DNA of 64,000 nt from Flavobacteriaceae bacterium PS02338 (GTDB lineage: Bacteria > Bacteroidota > Bacteroidia > Sphingobacteriales > Sphingobacteriaceae). Below, one piece after another: positions 18,223 to 25,670 of the stretch. The notes under the pieces are model-generated. The model did not search any database. It saw nothing but the letters and a program-made list of their open reading frames with translations, and was not told the origin of the DNA. The translations under genes and the position numbers were made by a program. The stretch is taken from the NCBI GenBank assembly GCA_029959615.1, contig JASCOD010000001.1, forward strand, positions 62,001 through 126,000, read 5' to 3'. Position 1 is the first letter of the stretch. Every line of letters starts with the position of its first letter.

Positions 18223-18606
18223 ATGGAAAAGACTGAAAAAACACGTTACTCTGATAGCGAATTGCAAGAATTTAAAGAGCTTATTCAGGAAAAACTAAAA
18301 AGTTCAAGGGAAGAATTACAATCGTTGACTTCATCGTTAAGCAACCCTAATTCTAATGGTACAGAAGATACTTCTGGAGCCTATAAAACTTTAGAAGATG
18401 GTTCTGCTACTTTAGAAAAAGAGCAAATCAATCAATTGGCAGCCCGCCAGAAAAAATTTATAGATAACCTTGAGGCTGCATTAGTACGCATTGAGAACAA
18501 AACTTACGGTATTTGCAGAGAAACTGGTAAACTAATTCAAAAAGAACGTTTACGTGCGGTGCCTCACGCTACTTTAAGTATGGAAGCTAAATTGAAACAG
18601 AGTTAA
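18223..18606 (+). CDS. DksA/TraR-like protein without a full zinc site
   Basis: 127 residues. The N-terminal half is coiled-coil-like (DSELQEFKELIQEKLKSS...). The C-terminal part carries the DksA/TraR signature YGICRETGKLIQKERL. Canonical members have four zinc cysteines, but here only C98 remains, T101 replaces the second, and the later pair is absent. DksA proteins bind the RNA polymerase secondary channel and, with ppGpp, tune transcription. Whether this variant does so is an inference. The stop and the lspA start overlap as TAATG, so translation is probably coupled. Confidence 0.85.
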   Translation: MEKTEKTRYSDSELQEFKELIQEKLKSSREELQSLTSSLSNPNSNGTEDTSGAYKTLEDGSATLEKEQINQLAARQKKFIDNLEAALVRIENKTYGICRETGKLIQKERLRAVPHATLSMEAKLKQS

Positions 18607-19208
18607 TGAAAGGCTATACAAAACCTTTACTTTTAATATTCTTGGTGTTATTGGCAGATCAAGCTTCAAAAACTTGGATCAAGACCAATATGTACCTTGG
18701 TCAAGAATTCAAAATCTTGGGCGACTGGTTCATTATCCACTTCACAGAAAATAACGGCATGGCTTTTGGCCTTGAGTTTGGCGGAGAGTTTGGAAAGTTA
18801 GCCCTTTCATTATTTAGAATATTGGCTGTTGGTGGTATTGGCTATGCCTTACATTACATGATCCAACGTAAGTATCACCGTGGGCTAATTTTAAATGTAG
18901 CTTTGATATTTGCTGGAGCCTTAGGTAACATTATCGATTCTGTTTTTTACGGAGTGATTTACAAATATGAGACTTTGTTTCATGGTCGTGTGGTAGATAT
19001 GCTCTACTTCCCTATCGTTAAAGGGACTTTCCCTACCTGGCTTCCAGTTTGGGGAGGTGAACCTTTCGAGTTCTTCAGACCTGTATTTAACCTAGCTGAC
19101 GCTGCGATTTCCGTGGGAGTAATCACCATTTTGATCTTCCAAAAAACTTATTTCAAAGAAGAAGTAAAGGACGAAATTGGCATCAACAACGAAAGTGTAG
19201 AAGACTAG
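18606..19208 (+). CDS. lspA: Lipoprotein signal peptidase II (first of two)
   Basis: A 200-residue inner-membrane aspartic protease that removes signal peptides from lipoproteins after lipid attachment. Catalytic residues are visible: D111 in GALGNIID and D165 in FNLADAAISVG, plus the conserved N-terminal DQASK and FTENNGMAFG motifs. About 35 extra residues lie between the two catalytic motifs compared with the second copy at 30821. It overlaps the upstream DksA-like gene by one base and is followed by a strong terminator. Confidence 0.93.
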   Translation: MKGYTKPLLLIFLVLLADQASKTWIKTNMYLGQEFKILGDWFIIHFTENNGMAFGLEFGGEFGKLALSLFRILAVGGIGYALHYMIQRKYHRGLILNVALIFAGALGNIIDSVFYGVIYKYETLFHGRVVDMLYFPIVKGTFPTWLPVWGGEPFEFFRPVFNLADAAISVGVITILIFQKTYFKEEVKDEIGINNESVED

Positions 19209-19255
19209 GGATTGACGATTGTAGAATTACGATTTTAGATTAACCTATAACATTT

Positions 19256-19297
19256 AAAAAACACCTCTTAGCAATGCTACGAGGTGTTTTTGTTTTT
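19256..19297 (+). terminator. Terminator after lspA
   Basis: AAAAACACCTC and GAGGTGTTTTT form the stem, with an inner AGCA/TGCT pairing and a T-rich tail. It ends the ileS-lspA unit. Confidence 0.75.
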
Positions 19298-19320
19298 AAG
19301 GTCATTTGGGTTTAGGCTTC

Positions 19321-19460
19321 ACGTCATTGCGAACTGAAGTGCGGGCTGAGCAAGGGAGTGAAGCAATCTTTATGAATAGGAAAGAAACATCATGAAAGAT
19401 TGCTTTATCATTCTTCCTCGCAATGAAGGGATTAGGAGCGTCATTGCGAAGCAATCTTAG
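19321..19460. repeat. Dispersed palindromic repeat, GTCATTGCGA subtype (copy 1)
   Basis: Contains GTCATTGCGA near 19323, GAAGCAATCT near 19360, the reverse pair AGATTGC and CTCGCAATGA (19395-19426), then a second half copy TCATTGCGAAGCAATCT near 19441. It is an intergenic, imperfect, MITE/REP-like element. It fills the gap before the DUF1080 gene. Confidence 0.6.
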
Positions 19461-19509
19461 TGCAAAATAATAAAAGCAATTACTTACATTTGATAAAAGA
19501 CCAAATCGT

Positions 19510-20205
19510 ATGTTCAGCAAAAAAAAACTTTATATCTTCTTATTATTAATCGGCGTAAATTATACAGCCTTTGCTCAAAAAAGCATCAGCTTATTTAATG
19601 GAAAAGATTTGACAGGCTGGCATGCCGATGTGCCTGGAAAAGATAAAAATCCAGATACTGCAGCATCCTTTATTGTGAGAGATGGGAAACTGGTAAGCAT
19701 GGGTGATCCTCGAGGTCATTTAATTACTGATGCTACTTATGCGGATTATAGTTTAGATGTAGAATATCGCTTTGCTGGAAAACCTGGAAATTGTGGTGTA
19801 TTGGTACATGCTTCTACCCCAAGAGCACTCTATAAAATGTTTCCTAAATCTTTAGAAGTACAAATGCAGCATCAAGACGCTGGCGATTTCTGGTGTATAG
19901 AAGAGGACATTACCGTACCTAACATGGAGGAAAGACGCGGACCAAAGGAAAAATGGGGAATTAGTGCGGGTAAAGAAAGACGAATTAAGAATTTAACTGA
20001 CGGCTCTGAAAAACCTCTAGGCGAATGGAACACCATGCGAATCGAATGTTTGAAAGATAAAGTTAGAGTCTGGGTAAATGGAACTTTAGTAAATGATGGT
20101 TACAATTGCACCGCCACTAAAGGTCAAATTGCCTTACAAGCCGAAGGCAGTGAAGTTGAATTTAGAAAGCTTGAATTGAGGCCGATTAAAAAATTAAGCC
20201 AATAA
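19510..20205 (+). CDS. DUF1080 (3-keto-disaccharide hydrolase type) exported protein
   Basis: 231 residues with a signal sequence ending at about residue 22 (YTAFAQ). The DUF1080 pattern is clear: SLFNGKDLTGW at the start, then YSLDVEYRF, GNCGVLVHA, EVQMQH and a closing KGQIALQAEGSEVEFRKLELRPI. This is a concanavalin-like beta-sandwich. Family members include 3-keto-glycoside hydrolases acting in the periplasm. The exact sugar is unknown, and no dehydrogenase partner is adjacent. Confidence 0.85.
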   Translation: MFSKKKLYIFLLLIGVNYTAFAQKSISLFNGKDLTGWHADVPGKDKNPDTAASFIVRDGKLVSMGDPRGHLITDATYADYSLDVEYRFAGKPGNCGVLVHASTPRALYKMFPKSLEVQMQHQDAGDFWCIEEDITVPNMEERRGPKEKWGISAGKERRIKNLTDGSEKPLGEWNTMRIECLKDKVRVWVNGTLVNDGYNCTATKGQIALQAEGSEVEFRKLELRPIKKLSQ

Positions 20206-20274
20206 TCTTCTTAATTTTAACAATGCTGTTATGTACTATCGCTAAGACACTTATCTTTTGCGGCTTTTTTTTTG

Positions 20275-20282
20275 TACCTTTG
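20275..20282 (+). promoter_or_regulatory. -7 promoter box and long 5' UTR of the cold-shock gene
   Basis: TACCTTTG matches TAnnTTTG. The start of transcription would be near 20289, leaving about 134 nt untranslated before the ATG at 20423. That leader holds a perfect palindrome TGGCAATATTGCCA at 20362-20375. Long structured leaders are typical of cold-shock mRNAs. A TTTG at 20257-20260 is 14 nt upstream, shorter than the usual spacing. Confidence 0.55.
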
Positions 20283-20422
20283 CATATCTCAAAACAATAC
20301 AACGATAAATTCGCTCTAGTACTGTATTAAGATTAAATTACCGATACTCCCAATATCACCTTGGCAATATTGCCATCAACAACCGCCCTTAACACGCGGA
20401 CAAAACAAATTAATTAAAAAAT

Positions 20423-20875
20423 ATGGCTAAATCTCAAGCAACTTTTAGTAAAAAAGAAAACGAGAAAAAAAGATTAAAAAAGAGAAACGACAAGTTAGAA
20501 AAACGTGAGGAGCGCCAGGCAAATAAAAAAAGCATGTCATTAGAAGACATGATGGCCTATGTAGATGAGAATGGAAATATCACTACTACTCCACCAGATC
20601 CGAAAAGAAAGAAAGTAATCAATACGGAAGATATTCAAATTGCGACGACTAGACAAGAGGACATTGTTGACGAAGATCCAATTAAAAAAGGTACAGTTAC
20701 ATTCTTTAACGAATCTAAAGGTTATGGTTTCATTAGAAATAGCGAAACTCAGGAAAGTGTTTTTGTACACGTAAATGGCCTAAAAACTCAGATTAAAGAA
20801 GGCGACAAAGTAACCTTTGAAGTAGAAAAAGGACAAAAAGGACCAACTGCGGTTAGAGTATCTGCAGTTAAATAA
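20423..20875 (+). CDS. Cold-shock domain protein with long charged N-terminal extension
   Basis: 150 residues. Residues 1-40 are very rich in Lys, Arg and Glu. The C-terminal cold-shock domain (about 88-149) has RNP1 KGYGFI at 99-104 and RNP2 VFVHV at 113-117. Cold-shock domains bind single-stranded RNA and DNA and melt RNA structure. Classical Csp proteins are about 70 residues, so this is an extended form, possibly with an extra basic RNA-contacting arm. Confidence 0.9.
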   Translation: MAKSQATFSKKENEKKRLKKRNDKLEKREERQANKKSMSLEDMMAYVDENGNITTTPPDPKRKKVINTEDIQIATTRQEDIVDEDPIKKGTVTFFNESKGYGFIRNSETQESVFVHVNGLKTQIKEGDKVTFEVEKGQKGPTAVRVSAVK

Positions 20876-20887
20876 TCGGCATACTAA

Positions 20888-20926
20888 CTGAAATAAATTC
20901 AAAAGGTTGCGTTGAATTTATTTCAG
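20888..20926 (+). repeat. AT-rich 15-bp hairpin after the cold-shock gene
   Basis: CTGAAATAAATTCAA (20888-20902) pairs perfectly with TTGAATTTATTTCAG (20912-20926). It starts 12 nt after the stop codon. Two more hairpins follow at 20936-20954 (GAGAGAA/TTCTCTC) and about 20963-20982. It may be a 3' UTR structure or terminator, but a clean T-run is lacking. Confidence 0.55.
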
Positions 20927-21218
20927 ATCTTTTACGAGAGAAGTTCTTTCTCTCTGCTGATTAATGACGTTTCGTTATTGATCAATCTCATTTTAATGGA
21001 AATAATTTTGTTTTCACTGTATTTTCATAGCGTGTAATTAGGGATTTGCCGAGGCATTTGTTTTTCAAAGTTCAGAAGCAGATTTATTGCATAGTCCATA
21101 ATCCTTGTTCATAGGAATGATAGTGAAGAGTGTTCGACACAAAACTTTTCGAAATATCATATACGGCGGCTTTCCTACCACAACTGTTCAGAAGACCTAA
21201 AAAATATCTATTTGGCAT

Positions 21219-21341
21219 GATAGATTGCCGCGTCGCTGCTCTCCTCGCAATGACGAAAATAGTGGCGTCATTGCTGCCTGTCCCGACTATTCCGAAAACG
21301 GAAGCATGCCGGTAAAGGGATGGAGTGAAGCAATCTATCTG
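21219..21341. repeat. Dispersed palindromic repeat, GTCATTGCGA subtype (copy 2)
   Basis: GATAGATTGC at the left end mirrors GCAATCTATC at the right end. Inside are CTCGCAATGAC and GCGTCATTGC in opposite orientation. It lies in the 740-nt gene-free stretch 20876-21616. Apart from this element, the hairpins at 20888-20982 and a TAATTTTG box at 21003-21010, nothing recognisable was found in that stretch. Confidence 0.55.
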
Positions 21342-21625
21342 GTCTCAGATCTTCCCAACACTAATGATGTCTCCGCCAACGAACATCTTATTAATGAATA
21401 GGGCGCATGCAAGGTTTGTATTCTGTACTTCGTTAATCAAACCCGATTGCAGCGTAAAGCGGGACTCTATTCTCATAGTAGCATAGCGGTTGCTTTTCAA
21501 AAACAAAAAAATAATTTACTCATTATTTGATGTTTGGCTTAATTTTAGCTGATCGGATGAAAATTGTTTATGGATTTGTATGGATATTTACATCTGATTT
21601 ATAAACACACAAAAAATTGAAAATT

Positions 21626-22330
21626 ATGAAACGTTTATTTGCAATAGCTCTAGTAGCTTTATTTAGTTTAAATGCCGTAGCGCAACAAGTTGATTTAAGA
21701 AAAAAGATTACTGTTAGTGGTACTGCCGAAACCGAGGTTACCCCAGATATTATCTATATCAATATTTCTTTGAAGGAATATTTAAAAGATGGTAACAGTA
21801 AGAAAAAGGTAGATATCACTACATTGGAAACTCAGTTATTTAACGCTGTGCAAAAAGCAGGAATAGCAAAAGAGAATTTAACCATCAATAACTTAAGTAG
21901 CTGGAATTATCAAACTACTAAAAAGAAAGACCCAGACTTTTTAGCTAGCAAACAATATCGCTTAAAGGTTACTGATTTAAATAAGTTCAATTTAATTTTA
22001 GAAGCTATTGATGCTAAAGGCATTGCTAGCACTAACATTGACAGCTACGATTACAGCAAAATTGAGGTATTGAAAAAAGAACTAAAAGTGAAAGCTTTAT
22101 TAGCAGCGAAAGAAAAAGCTACTTATATGGTAGAAGCTTTAGGGGATAAATTGGGTAGCGTTTTAGATATCCAAGATCTTGGAGATAACAACGGCGGCAT
22201 GATGGTTCCTCAATACAGAAACTATGCGATGAAAGCAGAAATGGCAATGGATGCTTCGCAAGCGCCAGAAATTGACTTTAAAAAGATCAAATTAAGCTTT
22301 ACAGTGAACGCCGTTTTCGAGATTAAATAA
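21626..22330 (+). CDS. SIMPL domain (DUF541) exported protein
   Basis: 234 residues from the ATG at 21626, which begins a clean signal peptide (MKRLFAIALVALFSLNAVAQ); an in-frame TTG three codons earlier is unlikely. The SIMPL pattern is visible as ITVSGTAETEVTPDIIYINISL near the mature N-terminus and a C-terminal FTVNAVFEIK. Family members are periplasmic or surface proteins of poorly defined role, some linked to oxidative stress. It is followed by a good terminator. Confidence 0.85.
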   Translation: MKRLFAIALVALFSLNAVAQQVDLRKKITVSGTAETEVTPDIIYINISLKEYLKDGNSKKKVDITTLETQLFNAVQKAGIAKENLTINNLSSWNYQTTKKKDPDFLASKQYRLKVTDLNKFNLILEAIDAKGIASTNIDSYDYSKIEVLKKELKVKALLAAKEKATYMVEALGDKLGSVLDIQDLGDNNGGMMVPQYRNYAMKAEMAMDASQAPEIDFKKIKLSFTVNAVFEIK

Positions 22331-22349
22331 TTTATTTTAATATTTTTGT

Positions 22350-22388
22350 GAACCTATCAGCGTAATGTTGATAGGTTCTTTTATTTTA
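22350..22388 (+). terminator. Terminator after the SIMPL gene
   Basis: GAACCTATCA (22350-22359) pairs with TGATAGGTTC (22369-22378), followed by TTTTATTTT. Confidence 0.8.
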
Positions 22389-22400
22389 AAATTAGTACAT

Positions 22401-22426
22401 ACGTGAAACCATCATGGTTCATAACC
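22401..22426 (+). promoter_or_regulatory. Dyad element upstream of the first small membrane-protein gene
   Basis: TGAAACCATCATGGTTCA is a near-perfect palindrome (TGAA..CCAT / ATGG..TTCA), followed by TAACC. It ends 21 nt before the start codon at 22448. It is related to the elements at 18179-18204 and 22894-22924. Confidence 0.5.
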
Positions 22427-22447
22427 GCTAAAAACAATATTACACAA

Positions 22448-22756
22448 ATGAAAAAATTACTTTACACCTTAATCTTAGCTTTTACACTTTCTACTGCTGT
22501 TAATGCTAATCCTGTAGTTAAAGAAAATCCAAAAACAGAATTAACTACAGAACAAAAAGCGGAGTTAGCACAAATCACAAAACGTGCGGAAGAGATTAAA
22601 GCCATGGATAGATCTACACTTACGAAAGCTGAAAGAAAAGCATTGAGAAAAGAAGTTAAAGAGTTAAAAAAACGTGCTGATTTCTTAAACCAAAGTGTAA
22701 CACTTTCTTTGGGTGCAATTATCATCATATTATTATTGCTAATCATCATCCTTTAA
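22448..22756 (+). CDS. Small exported protein with C-terminal membrane anchor (paralogue 1)
   Basis: 102 residues from the ATG at 22448. The upstream in-frame start at 22403 would translate the dyad element. It has a signal sequence (MKKLLYTLILAFTLSTAVNA), a highly charged helix with heptad-like Lys/Glu spacing (about residues 33-75), then a terminal stretch of Ile and Leu (GAIIIILLLLIIIL) that ends the protein with no tail. Function is unknown. It has the same design and about half identical residues as the next gene, so the pair is a tandem duplication. Confidence 0.75.
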   Translation: MKKLLYTLILAFTLSTAVNANPVVKENPKTELTTEQKAELAQITKRAEEIKAMDRSTLTKAERKALRKEVKELKKRADFLNQSVTLSLGAIIIILLLLIIIL

Positions 22757-22893
22757 TTTTCAGTTCTTCCAATTTAAGATAGAACAATTGCCTCATCTGT
22801 GTTGTTATAAGAATTGAGTTAATCATAACTCAGAACCTTAAACAATAAATATTCAAACACATGAGACCATCATGATTTTCGGAACTCATCATT

Positions 22894-22924
22894 AAATGAG
22901 TGAAATCATGATAGCTTCATCACC
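22894..22924 (+). promoter_or_regulatory. Dyad element upstream of the second small membrane-protein gene
   Basis: TGAAATCATGATAGCTTCA with TGAA/TTCA ends and a central ATCATGAT, followed by TCACC. It ends 16 nt before the ATG at 22941. A further related half-copy (GAGACCATCATGAT) lies at 22863-22876. Confidence 0.5.
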
Positions 22925-22940
22925 ACAAAAAATTAAACAG

Positions 22941-23249
22941 ATGAAAAAAATTATCTATCCTTTAATGTTATTGGTAACCTTATCCTTTAACTTAAACTTC
23001 GCTGTTGCAGCGAATGACAAACCGAAAACTGAGCTAACGGCAGAACAACGCTTAGAACTTAATCGAATTACCTCCAGAGTAGAGGAGATTAAATCGATGG
23101 ACAAATCTAACCTTAGCAAGGAAGAGAGAAAGGAATTGCGCAAAGAGCTAAAGGAGATGAAGAAGAAGGCTAAAGCAATGGGTGGCGGTGTTTATTTGTC
23201 GGTTGGAGCCATCATCATTATCATATTATTATTGATTCTTATTTTATAA
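22941..23249 (+). CDS. Small exported protein with C-terminal membrane anchor (paralogue 2)
   Basis: 102 residues from the ATG at 22941, the same length as its neighbour. It has a signal sequence (MKKIIYPLMLLVTLSF...), the shared block PKTELTAEQRLEL, a basic/acidic helix (KEERKELRKELKEMKKKAK), then GAIIIIILLLILIL at the very C-terminus. Function is unknown. The earlier in-frame ATG at 22896 lies inside the dyad element and is rejected. Confidence 0.75.
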   Translation: MKKIIYPLMLLVTLSFNLNFAVAANDKPKTELTAEQRLELNRITSRVEEIKSMDKSNLSKEERKELRKELKEMKKKAKAMGGGVYLSVGAIIIIILLLILIL

Positions 23250-23419
23250 CCAGAGTTCGGTTATTAAAATGTCCCTACAAGCTGATGCTGAAATATGGAA
23301 CATCAATTTAGCATTGCCCTGACCATACAATAGCTACTAAGCAAATTTATTCAGGATCAGTTATACAGGAAGCACTATATAACAGCATAAATTGATTAAA
23401 TAAATATCGAACTAAACCC

Positions 23420-23459
23420 CACAAAAAAAGCCAGGCACATGTGCCTGGCTTTTTTTGTG
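23420..23459. terminator. Perfect 40-nt palindromic terminator
   Basis: A perfect inverted repeat around ACATGT with arms containing AAAAAAAGCCAGGC, giving a GC-rich stem and T-runs on both strands. It ends the second small-protein gene. The rest of the 315-nt gap 23250-23564 holds only this hairpin and a diverged copy of the dyad element at 23499-23523. Confidence 0.9.
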
Positions 23460-23564
23460 CGTTTAATCACACTCATTTATAAGCTACATCAACTTATGAA
23501 ATGAGCGGTATCATGCTTGCACCTCTCAATTAGGCAGACCTTTATAGTATAAAAATTAAATGCT

Positions 23565-24167
23565 ATGAAGACTTATAAATCATTTTGGATTGTCTTAGCC
23601 GTCCTTCCATTTTTTGCCCTAACTGGCAACGCACAAACCGCTAAATTAAGCTTAAAAGAAAGCTCTATACTTGTTAAAGGTACCTCTTCGTTACACGACT
23701 GGCGCTGCAAGACTGAACAAATTAGTGGAGATATTTCTTATGCTGCAACCGGGCTTACCTTAAAGGATATTACCGCTGTTGATTTACAATTAGTAGTAAA
23801 ATCAATGAGAAGCATCAAAGAAAACGGAGATTATTATGAATCGGGCATGGACAAAAACATGTACAAAGCTCTAAATGCTGATAAAAATCCGAAAATCACT
23901 TTTGTACTCACTGACATCAGTAACTTAAAAGCTAGTGCAGGCAAAGCAGATTTTGTGGCTAAAGGAAACTTAACGATTGCAGGTAGCCAAAAACCAATTA
24001 GCTTTCCCGTAAGTGCTACGCTTACTGCTAATGGAATTGTAATTAAAGGCGCTACCACTTTTAAAATGACCACTTTCGGCGTAACGCCTCCCAGAGCTTT
24101 ACTAGGCACGATCAAAACTGGCGACGAAGTAACTATCGTATTTAATGCCTCTTTTAAAAATGACTAA
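23565..24167 (+). CDS. YceI family lipid-binding-type protein (first)
   Basis: 200 residues with a signal sequence ending near residue 24 (TGNAQ). The YceI pattern is visible in STSLHDWRCK-like TSSLHDW, the MYKALNADKNPKITF block and the closing VTIVFNASFK. YceI proteins form a lipocalin-like beta-barrel that holds an isoprenoid chain in the periplasm, and in several bacteria accompany stress or electron-transport genes. Here it precedes a beta-barrel gene by 27 nt, suggesting one transcript. Confidence 0.88.
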   Translation: MKTYKSFWIVLAVLPFFALTGNAQTAKLSLKESSILVKGTSSLHDWRCKTEQISGDISYAATGLTLKDITAVDLQLVVKSMRSIKENGDYYESGMDKNMYKALNADKNPKITFVLTDISNLKASAGKADFVAKGNLTIAGSQKPISFPVSATLTANGIVIKGATTFKMTTFGVTPPRALLGTIKTGDEVTIVFNASFKND

Positions 24168-24194
24168 TCTGTTCACCATTCAAATCTTAATAAA

Positions 24195-25478
24195 ATGAAA
24201 AGACTTTTACTTGCCGCAGTTTTTGTTACAGTAGCCGGGACTGCGTTTGCCCAACAAGCCAAAATCCAAAACTTAAGACCTTACGATAAATCTGGAATTA
24301 ATGTTTTTGAAACTCCAAAAACTGACACCGTACCTTTTGATGATGTAAAAGTGAGAATAGGTGCAGGATTTACACAACAGTTTCAAGCATTGAAACACAG
24401 CAATAGCTCTACAGGTAGTGCAGCTCTTTATAACCTACGTAGCGGTTTTAATTTGGCTACAGCTAACTTAAATATTGATGCGCAATTGGCTAAAGGAATT
24501 AGATTGAATTTGATTTCTTATCTATCAGCACGTCACCACCAAGAAACTTGGGTAAAAGGAGGTTTTGCTCAAATTGATGCTTCACCTATCAGTTCTCCAA
24601 TTCTTGATGAGTTATTCAAATATGTAACTGTTAAAATTGGTCACTATGAAGTGAACTATGGTGATGCACACTTTCGCAGAACAGACAATGGACACTCGTT
24701 GTACAATCCATTCATCGGAAACTACATTTTAGATGGTTTTACTACTGAAATTGGTGCCGAGATTGATTTTCAAAAGGATGGTTTCCTAGCTGTTGCTGCT
24801 ATCCACAATGGAGAAATTCAAGGAAACATCACTGATGACCCAAGTCGTAGTCCTTCATTTATAGGAAAATTAGGTTACGATAAACAATTAAATAATGATT
24901 TAAGAGTACGTTTAACAGGCTCTGTTTACCACAGTAATGGTAATGCTTCTAATACCTTGTATACAGGAGACAGAGGTGGTTCTAGATATTATATGGTATT
25001 AGAGCCAAAATTAACAGCTACTGGTGCTCCAACAACTGCAAAAGACAATGCATGGTCTGGCAATGTACGCCCTGGTTTTAGTCGCCAAGTAACCGCTTTT
25101 ATGATCAACCCATTCATCAAATATCAAGGTTTAGAATTATTCGGAACTTATGAAATTGCAAAAGGTAAAGCGATTACCGAAGCTAATAAAAGAGATGTAA
25201 CTCAAATGGCTATAGAAGGTATCTATCGCTTTGCTAAAAACGAAAATTTCTTTGTAGGATTGCGTTACAACACGGTAAAAGCTGATATGTTATTTGGAAC
25301 TACTGTACAGGAAATCAAAGTAAACCGTGTACAAGCAGGTGCAGGTTGGTTTGTAACCAAAAACATGGTACTAAAAGCAGAGTACGTAAATCAAAAACAC
25401 AATGACTACCCATCTGCCAACTTATTGTCTGACGGCAAATTCAAAGGATGGATGATGGAAGCAAGTGTAGGTTTCTAA
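24195..25478 (+). CDS. Outer-membrane beta-barrel (porin-like) protein
   Basis: 427 residues with a signal sequence (MKRLLLAAVFVTVAGTAFAQ), repeating amphipathic strands rich in aromatic residues and Gly, and a terminal Phe (MMEASVGF) as usual for outer-membrane barrels. It has no plug domain and no TonB box, so it is a porin-like channel or other barrel and not a TonB receptor. Its substrate is unknown. It lies between two YceI genes, which suggests a shared envelope role. Confidence 0.7.
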   Translation: MKRLLLAAVFVTVAGTAFAQQAKIQNLRPYDKSGINVFETPKTDTVPFDDVKVRIGAGFTQQFQALKHSNSSTGSAALYNLRSGFNLATANLNIDAQLAKGIRLNLISYLSARHHQETWVKGGFAQIDASPISSPILDELFKYVTVKIGHYEVNYGDAHFRRTDNGHSLYNPFIGNYILDGFTTEIGAEIDFQKDGFLAVAAIHNGEIQGNITDDPSRSPSFIGKLGYDKQLNNDLRVRLTGSVYHSNGNASNTLYTGDRGGSRYYMVLEPKLTATGAPTTAKDNAWSGNVRPGFSRQVTAFMINPFIKYQGLELFGTYEIAKGKAITEANKRDVTQMAIEGIYRFAKNENFFVGLRYNTVKADMLFGTTVQEIKVNRVQAGAGWFVTKNMVLKAEYVNQKHNDYPSANLLSDGKFKGWMMEASVGF

Positions 25479-25512
25479 AGAGTTTAGTTAATAGTTGAAT
25501 AGTTATGGTTTG

Positions 25513-25549
25513 AGCCGCTCTTTATCTCACTTAAGGGGCGGCTTTTTTA
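25513..25549 (+). terminator. Terminator after the beta-barrel gene
   Basis: AGCCGC (25513-25518) pairs with GCGGCT (25538-25543), with two further inner pairs, followed by a T-run. Confidence 0.75.
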
Positions 25550-25569
25550 TAAAAACCAAAGGAATTTCA

Positions 25570-25652
25570 AAACACCCCAGTCTTCGACCACCCCTCTAAA
25601 AGCGGGGAATATAAAGGCGCAATTTCCTGATGCCTGAAAAGCGGGGGTGTCT
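25570..25652. repeat. Structured intergenic repeat with ACACCCC / GGGGGTGT ends
   Basis: ACACCCC near 25572 and GGGGGTGT near 25644 are complementary. In between, CCACCCCTCTAAAAGCGGGG forms a smaller stem. It lies directly before the second yceI gene and could be a dispersed repeat or a leader structure. Confidence 0.4.
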
Positions 25653-25670
25653 AAACAAACCAATCATTCC

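Noticed and set aside
21130..21315. 61-codon frame in the 20876-21616 gap
   Set aside because: It runs through a dispersed palindromic repeat and has no signal or conserved pattern.
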